A DNA stretch of 64,000 nucleotides from Lamellibrachia columna (taxonomy: Eukaryota > Annelida > Polychaeta > Sabellida > Siboglinidae), in the NCBI GenBank assembly GCA_963662155.1, contig OY759266.1:6623026-6687025 (forward strand), in the 5' to 3' direction. Shown here piece by piece: positions 33,617 through 45,600 of this stretch (the stretch's first letter is position 1; the number at the start of each line of letters is the position of its first letter). Below the pieces are notes generated by a model. It searched no databases, was not told the DNA's origin, and saw only the letters and a list, made by a program, of their open reading frames with translations. The translations under genes were made by a program, and so were the position numbers.

Positions 33617-36600
33617 ATTTATTTGTTTGGGGGTTTTCTCAAAATTACATCAAAATGCCTTTTTGGGGAATTTTTTTTTATTTATAATGTTTTTAAAATC
33701 ATAAAACATCACCAAATAAATGAAAAACTAAGCTTTACTAATCTGGAGTATTCTTTAGTATTTCAACTACAATGTGTGAAGAAATTGTTTGTGTACCCTG
33801 TAATATTCTGTATTACGCTGTCAACACATGCCTTCCGTCCATGCCCGAGTGTCCTGCTCCAATAGTCGTCCCGGTAATATTTATTGAAACCTTACTATAG
33901 GTGGCAGCACCTGACGGTCACGATATTACATCCACCCCTTAATTAGAATTAAACTTCAACTAAAATATAATGGCGCTCTAAGCTAATATGACGCTCTAAG
34001 CTAATATGGCACTCTAAGCTAAGAGTCCAAACTTAAACAAGTTTATAGTCGCGTTCGTTGACTTCATCGCGGCTACATCTGCTCGACCAGGCGACCAGGA
34101 GGCTTCGAGACGCGTGACGATCTTCTCGGACCGGCCGTCTCGACAGGTCGCTGCTGTGTCGGCTCGTCGTTGAGTGGTACGACTGGAGCCGTGTCGGGAG
34201 CCGCCGTCTCCATCTCGCTGTCGGTGTCTTCTTCGACAGGCGGAAGATCTCTCTTTGATGCGTACGGCAGGTGGCGAAACATGGACACGTTGCGCGTCAC
34301 TTTCGACCCGCACGAACGCCTCGCTGTGAGCATAGAGGCCTTGCGCTCGACCACCACTAGCGGACGTGGGTCGAACGGAGTGGAGAGCTTGTTGGTTCTC
34401 CGCTGCCTCACGAGGACAATGTCCCCTTTGCCGATCGTTGACTCGACTCGTACTCTCTTCTCGGCCTGTGCCTTCATGCGCAGCTTTGCGACTGCGTCGT
34501 TCTGCCGCACGATCTTCTCCTCGGCAGAGTGATGTCGCTTGACTTCTGGCAGCTTGGTTCGAGGATCTCGTGCGAAGAGCAGACGGTGTGGCGTGAACGC
34601 TGTCGTCACATGAGGTGTACAGCGATAGGCTCTTAGAAACTGTCGCATCTCCTTCCTCCAAGCTTTGCCACTGATGTTTGCTGATTTCAGAGCTTTCATT
34701 AGCGGTTTGTTGAATGCTTCTGCTTGAGCATTTGCCTGTGGCCAAAGTGGCGTTATCTTGCGATGTCTGACGTTGTTCTCTTGCATGTACGACTGCCATA
34801 CGTGGCCGCTGAATGGCGGACCGTTGTCGGACTTCACTACTTCGGGGTAGCCCAACAGGCTAAAGACGCCGTCGACCACCGGGATCACTGTCTCTGCTGA
34901 CGTGCTTCTCACCACCTCAACCACCGGGAAGCGTGAGAACTCATCGACCATCACGAGTAGGTACTCTCCCGTTGGAAGTGGACCGCAGAAGTCGATGCTA
35001 ATCTCCAACCACGGACCTCTTGGTAACGCCGACATCGTCAGTGGCTGCGTGTCTCGACGTGTGCTGTTTGCTTGACATGGGATGCAGCTCCTCACCGCCT
35101 CTTCTACCGCCACGTCGACACCGGGGAACCACACCTTCGAGCGTAAAAGTGCCTTCGTCTTGGACATCCCCTGATGTCCGTCGTGTGCAAGCTCGACGAC
35201 GCGTTTCTGTAGATTAGTGGGGATGACGATCTGGTAGTCTTTCATGACGAGATCGGAACTCTCGTTGACGGTTAAGACATCTTTCACTCTGTTGAAGCTG
35301 CAGAGAGAGTCGTAGTCGACGCCTAGACCACCATACTGCGTCACGTCATGCCACTTGTTCTTCTGGATCAATTTGATTACAGCCTGCAGTGTTTCGTCTT
35401 TGGCTGTTTCTCGTTTCACCTCTTCAACAGACATTGCCATCGGTGTCGCGACCGATGCGAGGGCGTTCACGTAGTGTTCCGCCATCTGCTGTTCACGGCT
35501 CCGTTTGATGTTCAACCTGGCCGGGTGACGAGACATGTAGTCGGCAGGATTACTGGTACCTGGCCGATACTTGACGATCATGTTGTATGGTTGCAGACGT
35601 AGTCCCCATCGCTCGATCCGCAGAGGAGGTCTTGCCTTCTGCCAGATGGACTCCAATGGCTTGTGATCGCTGATGACCGTGAAGCGAGGTGCACCCTTGA
35701 TGAATCGATTGAAGTGCTCACACGCCCAGACCACTGCTACGCGTTCAGTCTGACTGTAGCGTGCCTCGACACCTGTCAGAGCTCTGCTGGCGTATGTGAC
35801 AACACGTTCTTCTTGCACCAGCAGTGCCGCCAAGCCGACTGGACTTGCATCCACCACGATCTCTATGTCCTTCTTCATGTCGAAGTACGCGTTTGTTGCA
35901 GACTCCTCGAGACTGGCTTTCACCTTTTGGAAGGATGCAGCCTCCTTCGCACCCCACCTCCACTCAGATGTTTGCTTCGTGAGATACCGCAATGGTTCGG
36001 TGATTGTTGCGAAGTTCTCGATGAATCTGGCACTGTATTGAGCCATGCCCAGGAATGAGCGAACTTCAGATGGATTCTGTGGCTCGTTGGCTGCGTGAAG
36101 GTCAGCTACCTTTTTCGGATCAGGCGAGACTCCCTCACTGGAGAACACGAGTCCAAAGAACTCGATTTTCTTCTTTGCAAACTCGCACTTCTCGAGATTA
36201 GCCGTCAGCCCAGCGTTCTGAAGTCTCTCGAGCACGCTCTTCAATGCTTCGTCGTGAGACGCCTTGTCGACTCCAAAGATTGCGATGTCATCGCTGATGT
36301 TGATGGCGCCTGAGACTCCTTGGATGACCGTCTGGATTTCATGTTGGAATACCTCGGCAGCTGCGTTTATTCCGAACGACAGCCTCTTGTACTGGTACAG
36401 TCCAACGTGCGTAGAGAATGTCGTGATGTAACGACTGGATGGGTGTAGGACCAGCTGATGATAGCCGGATCGCAGATCAATCTTACTGAAGATCGTTGCG
36501 CCGTTGAATTGTGTGATCAGCTCATCGAGGGTTGGCGTGACGTGTCGCGTGCGCAGAATGGCCTTGTTAGCCGCTCTCATGTCGACACACAGCCTGATTT

Positions 36601-39600
36601 CGTCCGGCTTCTTCGGCTTTGGTGGCGTGACGATTCTGGACACCCACTCCGTTGGACCCGACACCTTCTCTATTATATCTGCGGCTTCAAGCTTGTTGAT
36701 TTCTTTCGCGACTTTCTGCTGTTGGTGGAACGGAACACGATTGTGCCGCACTGCGACAGGTGGCACTGACTTGTCAATGTGAAGTTTCACTTGCACACCC
36801 TTCAAACGACCAATGCCTGTCCACAGTTTCGGAAACTGATCGATTACCTTCTGGCCATAGTCATCGGAGCTGATGGCACGATTGATTCCGATTTGCAGAA
36901 GACCCAGCGACTCTGATGTGGCTTTGCCTAGCAGTGGAGTTGCTTCTCCCTCGACGATCAGGAACTCGCTGCGAGCTGTTCGCCCGTCATCTAGAGTGAT
37001 GTCAGCCTTGACGGACTGTCGGACGTTAATTGGTGGTGAACTGTATGGATGAATCTTTCGACGACATTGGATTAGTCTGACACCCTGTTGCACCAGCTGT
37101 TCTTTGCAGGTTGAGTTTATGATGTCGCACGTCGATCCAGAATCGATTATCATCGTTGTCTTCACACCACCGATTGTCACCTCTACTGTCTCACCACGCG
37201 CAGTTGAGAACGTGTATTCATCTTCGTACTCCCCCTCAGAGCCACTCGCCGACTCACTGACGTGTCTGACAGCATGCTTCTGTGTACGACTCTCGTGACG
37301 TTGCGGTGCACGTGACTGTGCGTTATTGTTTCGGCAGACTTTGCTGAAATGCCCGATTCTTCCACACTTGACACACTTTGCATTTGCAGTACATCGACAG
37401 GACTCAGCTGCGTGCCCACGTCGACCACACTTTGTACAGTTCTGTTGCTGAGATCTGTTGTCCGAGTGCACTGGTGGACGTCTCGTCTCCTTCTGCTGCA
37501 TGTGTAGCTTGGGCCTGTTGCCCCTTCTCGGCTCCACAATCATGTAGGAACGTTCACCCCCTTCGGACATCTGTGCTGCTTGCCGCTCTGAGGCCTCCAT
37601 TGCAGCTGCGAGGTCAAGGACGCGCTCTAGTTTCAAGTCTCTTTCTGCCAGCAACTTCGTCCGTAGACGCTTCGATTTGCAGTTGTCGATGACTTGATCT
37701 CGTATGAAGTCGTGAATCTGATCACCGAACTCGCACAGACTGGCCAGCTGACGCAATCGCGTTACGAATTGTCCTACGCTTTCACCGTCGCTTTGTACGG
37801 CCTTGCGGAACATATGACGGTTGTACGACGTGTTTTTGCGAGGCGTAAAATAATCTGTTACTTTAGCCTTAGCTGTTTCGTACGTTGTGCCGGTTTCTGA
37901 CAGCGTATAGAAGATGTCTTGAACCCCTTCACCAGCGCAGTGTAGCAATAGCTGCCGTTTTTGGTTGTCATCTTGAACACCCGACGCGCCTACATACAAT
38001 TCGAATGAACGAATCCAACGCTCCCAACGCTGACACAAACTGTTTGCGTCACCGTGTGCATCGAACGGTTGTACTGCACTTACGTTTAGTGACACTGCCA
38101 TTGTTTGACCAGTGTTTTGTTCGTTTTACTCGTCGCCAATGTAATATTCTGTATTACGCTGTCAACACATGCCTTCCGTCCATGCCCGAGTGTCCTGCTC
38201 CAATAGTCGTCCCGGTAATATTTATTGAAACCTTACTATAGGTGGCAGCACCTGACGGTCACGATATTACATACCCTAAAAACATGTACTGAAACTACTC
38301 AATTCAAAACAAGCATAGAACAGCCCAGCTACCTTAGACATTCACACAGTTACCTGTCTTTTCAATGTTTAATGTTCTTTATTCCAATAGTTGTCACTTT
38401 GCATTCTGGTACCACTACATGTGCTTTCTCACCTGTGCAATTCTTGCCGTCGCCAAAATATCCCTCCTTGCAGCTGCACAGGAACCAGTTAGTTGTGGGG
38501 GTGCAGGTTCCATGGATGGGGTCACAGTCATTCGCCCCCGTCGTACAGCGGTCAATGTCACCAGCAATACAGAGGGTGTCTGAGATTGCACCAGGGTTCA
38601 CTGTCTTTGATCCCTTTGGGCAGAGAATGCAACTGTCCTGCCCCCTGTTGGCCTGGTAACTCCCCACAGGGCAAACTTTACAACTGTCACTGGCCGTGTC
38701 TCTGTAGTTGCCAGCAGCACACTCAACTGAAACATTCAAAGTGACACTGTCAACACTCGTGTCGGGCTGGTCTAGAGAACAAACTGACACTGTCAACACT
38801 TGTGTCGGGTTGGTCAAGAAACAACCTGACATTGTCAACAGGCTGGTCTAGAGAACAAACTGACACTGTCAACACTTGTGTCAGGTTGGTCAAGAAACAA
38901 ACTGACATTGTCAACAGGCTGGTCTAGAGAACAAACTGACACTGTCAACACTTGTGTCGGGTTGGTCAAGAAACAAACTGACATTGTCAACAGGCTGGTC
39001 TAGAGAACAAACTGACACTGTCAACACTTGTGTCGGGTTGGTCAAGAAACAAACTGACATTGTCAACAGGCTGGTCTAGAGAACCAACTGACACTTCCAA
39101 AACACGTGTCAGGCTGGTCTAAAGAATGTGATGTTGTTATCAATGGTGTCAAGGTTGTGTAGAGAACAGAGACATTGTCAACAATGATGTCAAGGTTGTC
39201 TAGAGAATAACGTGATGTTATTAACAATGGTGTCAAGGTTGTCTAGTGAAAAAAGTGACATTGTTAACAATGGTGTCAAGGTTGTCTAGTGAAAAAGTGA
39301 CATTGTCAACAATGGTATCAAGGTTGTCTAGTGAAAAAAGTGACATTGTTAACATTGGTGTCAAGGTTGGCTAGTGAACAAAGTGACATTGTTAACAATG
39401 GTTTCAAGGTTGTCTAGTGAACAAAGTGAAATTGTCAACAATGGTTTCAAGGTTGTCTAGTGAACAAAGTTACATTATTGACAAATATATCAGGTTTGTA
39501 TTGTGAACAAAGTCACACTATTATCAAAGACATCAATCTTGTCTCTTGAAAAAAGCGACACAGGCTTCATCTTTTTTATGTGACAGTGGAGCCACTCTGG

Positions 39601-42600
39601 TTATTTTTCTTTAGGGAATAATGTCAACATGCTCACCAACGTTGCAGTCAGCACTAGAGGTGGCGCCACCAGTGGCTGTTGTGTAACCATAGGAACACAA
39701 GCTGCAGGCGTCACCCGAAGTTGTGTCTTTGTAGCTGCCCTTCTCGCATGGAACACACACCGCTGTCTCCCCCAGTTCCTCACCCTTAGGGCAGCCATCT
39801 GAAACAACAATCAGCAAATCTTGTGTGACAGCTTACAAACACAACACTGCTGTAAAGAAACTTGAGATCACGGAGGATCATTGAGGCTGGTCATGCAGCG
39901 GATCACCTGGGTCTGAATGAAGGTGATCCTCTAATATTACTGATCTATGAATCACCTAATGAGCTGGTTTGTTTTGTCTAGTCTGTTAACACTGAATAAA
40001 GAAAAAGTTGTCTTTGTGACAACAAGTACAACTATCATATAAGATGGTACACATATGCAAAAGAAAATTTGTAATTTCAGTAAGCACCTACACTAAACAT
40101 TTGTGTTATATTTTATGCTAAACTACGGTACTGAGATACAATATCACATTTAAAATATGAAAGAAGGACAAATTGATTGCTTGTTATTTTTATCTTCAAA
40201 CTGTGTCTAAGATGTACAATCGAGACCCTCACTTCATGTGTCTTTAACAAGATTTAACAAGATTTTCCATCCAAGCCAAAGGCCCAGATGGCAAGTGGAT
40301 AAGGAAACCATTGGCTTATCGAGAGTCCAACAATGTTCATCTACTTATAACCCGCCCTCATGAGATATGTGTCTACCTTATTTTTAAACATATTCACGCT
40401 GCTAGCAGTTACACAATCTGTAGACAATTTGTTCCATTCATTTATTGTCCTCTGTGAGAACGAGTGCTTCCTGATGTCCAATCTACATTGATCCTTTACT
40501 AATTTTACCTCATGTCCTCTAGTTCTGCTATCCTTCTTGAGTGAGAAAACCATATTTCTATCAATATTTTCATACCCATTCAATATCTTAAAAACTTCAA
40601 TCTGATCTCCTCTTAACCTCCTTGTCTCTAGAGTTGTTAAACCACATTCTTTCAGGCGTTCTTCATAACTAAGGTCTCTCAGTTCTGGATTCATTTTAGT
40701 TGCTCTCCTTTGTATGCGTTCAAGCGTATCTATATCCTTCTTACGATATGGTCTCCATGCTTGTAAACAGTATTCTAAATGAGGTCTAACTATTGCTTTA
40801 TAAAGAGGTATAATTAACTTTTTTCCCTTGTATGTTATGTTTCTTCTAATCAATCCAAGAATTTGATTACCCTTTGAAGCTGCAATACCACACTGCTCTG
40901 AAACTTTCATATCAGCGCTTATTGTAACTCCTAAGTCCTTTTCTTTTACAGTAGTACCCAGAACAGTATCTCCCATTTTATAGTTTACATTCAAGTTCCC
41001 ATGTCCTGTATGTAGGCATTGACATTTCCCAAAATTTAACAACATCTGCCATTTCTCAGACCATTTCACTAATCTGTCTAGATCGTTTTGTAAATGTTGT
41101 TTATCACCATCAGTATTAACTTTTCTAAACAGTTTTGTGTCATCTGCAAATTTCAGTACGTTACTTGTTATACTGTCGTCCAAGTCATTGATATAAATTA
41201 AGAATAATATAGGTCCTAATACTGATCCTTGAGGTACCCCACTCAAAACCGATTTCCAATTTGAAACTTCTCCATCTACTACAACTCGTTGTCTTCTGTC
41301 AGTCAGCCATTGTTCTATCCAGTCAGTTATGCTATCCCCGATACCATGGGCTTTTAATTTAAGTAGTAATCTTTGATGTGGCACTTTGTCAAAAGCTTTC
41401 TGAAAATCTAAGTAGATAATATCTACTGGCGATCCCACGTCTATCCACTTAGTGATTTCTTCCAAAAAACATAACATATTTGTTAAGCATGACCTCGCTT
41501 TAAGGAATCCATGTTGAGATGAATTTAATAATTTATGCTTAACGAGGAAGTCCACCATATGGTCTTTAATTAACCGTTCTAATAATTTACAAATCACTGA
41601 CGTTAAACTCACTGGTCTGTAATTCTCTGACTTATTTCTCGAACCCTTTTTAAATAATGGTATGATGTTTGCTTCTTTCCATTCAAACGGAACAACTCCC
41701 TCTTTTAATGACAAGTTGAATACTCTTGCAAGTGGTATACTGATTTGTTCTACTGTTTCCATTAGTAATTTTGGAGGAATCCCATCCACTCCCGGTGATT
41801 TGTTATCCTTCATTGCCTTTATTTTCTTAGCTACCAATTCTGGAGTTACAACTAACGGACCTAAATAGTAAGATTTAGCCCCCTGAAATTTAGCATCAGC
41901 AACTGGTAATGAACTAATATCTTCTTTGGTAAACACTGAACTGAAGTAACCATTTAGGTCTTCCGCCATTAAAATCCCCTGTGATATTATATTTCCAGCA
42001 CTGTCTTCTAGAGGTCCAACCTTGTCTTGTACGTTTTGTTTACTCCTGACATATGCATAAAAACTCTTGCTGTCATTTTTTATGTTACATGCTAGTTTTT
42101 GCTCATAGCTTCTTTTAGATTGTCTGATTTCAGTTGTAGCTGCATTAAGTGCCTCTTTGTATTTTGCATAGTCTTCTTCCTTTCTGGTACGCCTATAAAC
42201 CCTCCACATAGTTTGTTTTAGCATTATTTTTCTAATAGCCTCTTTTGACAAGTGTTTCTTTCTACACCGTTTTCCTTGTTTTTGGAAGGGAACAAATTTA
42301 TCGATGATACTCTCAATTTCATATTTTAGAATATTCCAACATTCAATTGCGGTCTTATTCATCAGCATGTTATTCCAATCTAGCTTTGCTAAATATTTTC
42401 TCATATCTTTGTAGTTACCTTTGTGGAAGTTTCTCTTGTACGTTTTCTTATTTTTACTTTCTGATTTTACATTGATGTCAAAATGTATTTGATTATGGTC
42501 ACTGTTACCCAATGGTTCAAATATTTTTACATTGTCCACTAATTCTTTTTGTGATGACAAAACTATATCTAATACATTTTCTCCCCTGGTTGGTTCTAGT

Positions 42601-45600
42601 ACGTGCTGAGTAAGAAAGCTATCCTGGATTAAAAATAGAAATTGTTGGTCCTCAATCCCTGTGCTCTCTAGAGAATTCCATTGTATGTGTCCATGGTTAA
42701 AATCTCCCATTATGATACATTCCCCTTTACTAACTTCCTTTATAGCGTTTTTTATTTTTGTGTTGTCCTCTTCGTTTATGTTTGGACTTCGGTAAACTAA
42801 TCCAACAGTTAATTTTGAATTTCCTGAAACAATTTTGCACCAAACAGCTTCATCGCAATCTGCTTCCCTTTCTAGTTTTATTTCATAAGCCTGAATAGAT
42901 TCTTTAACATATAAAATAACTCCCCCGCCCCTTCTTCCTATTCGGTCTTTCCTGAACATTACATATCCTGTCAGTCCTAATTCAGCATCTGTTATATCTA
43001 TGTTGGCCCATGATTCAGTTATACCAATTATGTGAGGGTCAATATCTTCTACCATAATGTTTAATTCGTTTTTCTTATTTACTATGCTCCTTGCATTTAA
43101 ACATATGCATCTATAACCTTTTTCAGAGATGTTTTTCGGATGATTTGATATTGGTTTATCTGTGCTAGTGGCCTCTTGTTCTGCTTGAGACACCTCTAGG
43201 TAACCCCCCTGCACTTCTAGTTTAAAGAATGTTTACTTCCAAAAATATTTGTCATTGTACCCAAGTCACTATCTACTGCTGCTGAAAGTTTGTCCGCGAA
43301 TACTGCTGCCCCCTTACCTCTTAAATGAAGCCCATCCTTCATGTACATGTCAGCCCTCCCAACAAAACTTCCCCATAAATCCACAAATCCAACTTCCTCT
43401 TCCCTACATAACTTCTGGACTAACATGTTAATTGCCATCCCCTGACAATTTCAATATTTGTGACCCCTCCTGCCCATTACAGGTAAAATCCCTGACAGTA
43501 TTACCTGCTCAACCCGCGTCTGTTTTAGTGTTCTGACCAACTGCCTATATTTCCTAACTATGGCAGTTGTACCCTCCCTCTCTACGTTATTTGTCCCCAC
43601 GTGTACTAAAACAGATCCACCCTTACCCGAGCCTACGATGTTTTTTACCCACTCAGTTATCGCCTCTATTTTGGCTCCAGGCAAGCAGACCACCACATCA
43701 TCTCCCTTGTTTAAGACTCTGTCGGTCTTCCTAACTATCGAATCCCCCACAAACATCCTCGCTCTCTTCCTCACCCCCTCTATCACTGCTGCAGAATAAC
43801 TCTTCCTTTCGATCCCCTCCATCACATTCTGTCCTGACCCCTGCCCTCCTGTCTCCTTCGCTCCTGTCTCCCCCACTTCCCACTCCTTTGCTCTTGTCTC
43901 TCCCACTCCCCTCTTCTTCACTCCGGTTGTTTTCCCTCCCGTCTCCCCCACTCCCTTATCCTTCCCTCCTGTCTCCCCTGTTCCCCTCTCCTTCACTCCG
44001 GTTGTCTTCCCTCCCGTCTCCCCCACTCCCTTCTCCTTCCCTCCTGTCTCCCCTGCTCCCCTCTCCTTCACTCCGGTTGTCTTCCCTCCCGTTCCTTTCC
44101 TTCCTGTCTCCTTACATCCTGTCTCCCTACTACCTGTCACCTTCCCTCCTCTCAGCTTCCTCCCAGGCTGCGGTGAGCTCTCCCTAGCATCTCTTGTGTC
44201 TATCCCCACTTTATCATCTACTGTTCCCCCAGCGGAACTACTGGCACAACCCCCCTGTTCCCTTCCCACCATTGCCACAACGAGCAGCCTCAGCTCTTCC
44301 AACTCCACCTCTAGTTCCTTCATCTTCGTACATCCCCTACACTCAAAACTAAAACTATCTGCCTGGACCTTAGCCCAGGGCTTCTCGCACCCAGACTTGA
44401 CTATACATGTCATAGATAAATTTTTTATTTTTAATACTGATGTTTCAATACCAGTACACAGTATGAATCTTCAGTTATCCGGGCAAATAAGACTGGTACC
44501 TGAGGCTAAATACAGGTATATTTCTGATAACACTAACCTACACACTGAGTAGAGATTGTTGCCCCCTCCTGCGCTGTAGTGTGCCCCGCAAGGCAGGGTG
44601 TACAGCGGTCCTGCCCCCTCTCCTCCTGGTAGTACCCGACCAGGCAGAGTTCACACCCCTGGGTAGTCACGGAGTAGTACTTGCCCACTGGGCACTCAGC
44701 TGGAAACACACAGTCATCAGGTTTACATTGAATATTTCAGACAAAACTTGCCAATACATTGACAATTCACCTATTTATTATAGGTATTTCTCACTCACAT
44801 AATTGTAATTATATGGATCGTAGCAATAACTTTGTTGCCTTTCCAACAATGGTTAGGAAATAGGGTATTCATTACAGCTTCCAGATATATATACAGTCAC
44901 GCCTCATTATTACGCGTCCCGTTATTACGCAGATTCGGATATAACGAGATCGGTCATGGACCCCGATTTTTTGCCACCAGGGGAAAATGCCAAATGGGCC
45001 TGCTTAAACCTACTTAGAATTGCTTTGACAATTCTCAAGAAACATTAGGCGAACAATGTCAATGAACGAGTATCAACGTGTTGTTTGCTTTGAGCTGCCG
45101 CCGACATCAATCGCTCTCTGGCTTCGCTTCGACTGTTTGTAAATTGCAATCGAGATTCACAAATACGCCTCATGTAAGAATCAGATAAACAGTTTTAAAT
45201 GCATTTAGTATGCAATACCAACATAACACTTGGGTGAAATGACATGGTTCCATTACATCGTAAATTTAATCGTTTTCGCGACGCAAAATAAACATGCGAA
45301 ATTCCTAAGCCTAACCCAAGACTCTACCGGTGCGCAAAAATACAAATTTGTCATCCGCATATGAAACGATGAATCGATGTTAAGTGGTGCGCAATAATTT
45401 TATGCTTCGGTCGAGATCAGTTGAAAGATGAAGTGAAACAATTATTAATTCTACTTATTGTCATTGTCTGTGTTTTATCAGCTTACATACTACATTTGTC
45501 AAATCATATACGTTTTCGGCTACTCAAATCCAGGTTATTATTTTTGATTAGTAGGCCTATTGGTCTAGTACATCATCGTAGTAGATCTATTCAATAACGG

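Larger units (their letters stand above)
33799..38271 (-). mobile_element. Complete Ty3/gypsy LTR retrotransposon
   Basis: 4473 bp bounded by two 132-bp LTRs that read identically (33799-33930, 38140-38271). Each LTR begins TGTAATAT and ends ATATTACA. Direct repeats TACCC (33794-33798 and 38272-38276) are the 5-bp target duplication. One uninterrupted frame of 1342 codons lies between them. Identical LTRs and an open frame mean a very recent insertion. It sits in the intron between exons 38433-38726 and 31965-32075 of the SVEP1-like gene, in the same orientation, inside an older dispersed repeat. Confidence 0.95.
40236..44413 (-). mobile_element. Near-intact CR1-type LINE
   Basis: Two reading frames in CR1 order: ORF1 (zinc motif plus SGNH esterase) and ORF2 (endonuclease plus reverse transcriptase). 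The 3' end carries the short repeat AATCTTGTTAAATCTTGTTA typical of CR1-like tails in place of poly(A). Three truncated copies of the same 3' end lie at about 6530-6811, 7250-7350 and 53564-53864. It is inserted in the SVEP1-like gene's intron in the same orientation, its ORF1 starting about 125 bp past the 44538 donor. The exact 5' end and target duplication were not resolved. Confidence 0.88.

Noticed and set aside
34014..37900. Several frames of 60-260 codons within the gypsy element on both strands
   Set aside because: Shadows of the 1342-codon gag-pol frame; none has a separate motif, and there is no envelope gene.
43888..44187. Pro/Ser/Leu-rich frame on the + strand
   Set aside because: Antisense shadow of the repetitive linker in CR1 ORF1.
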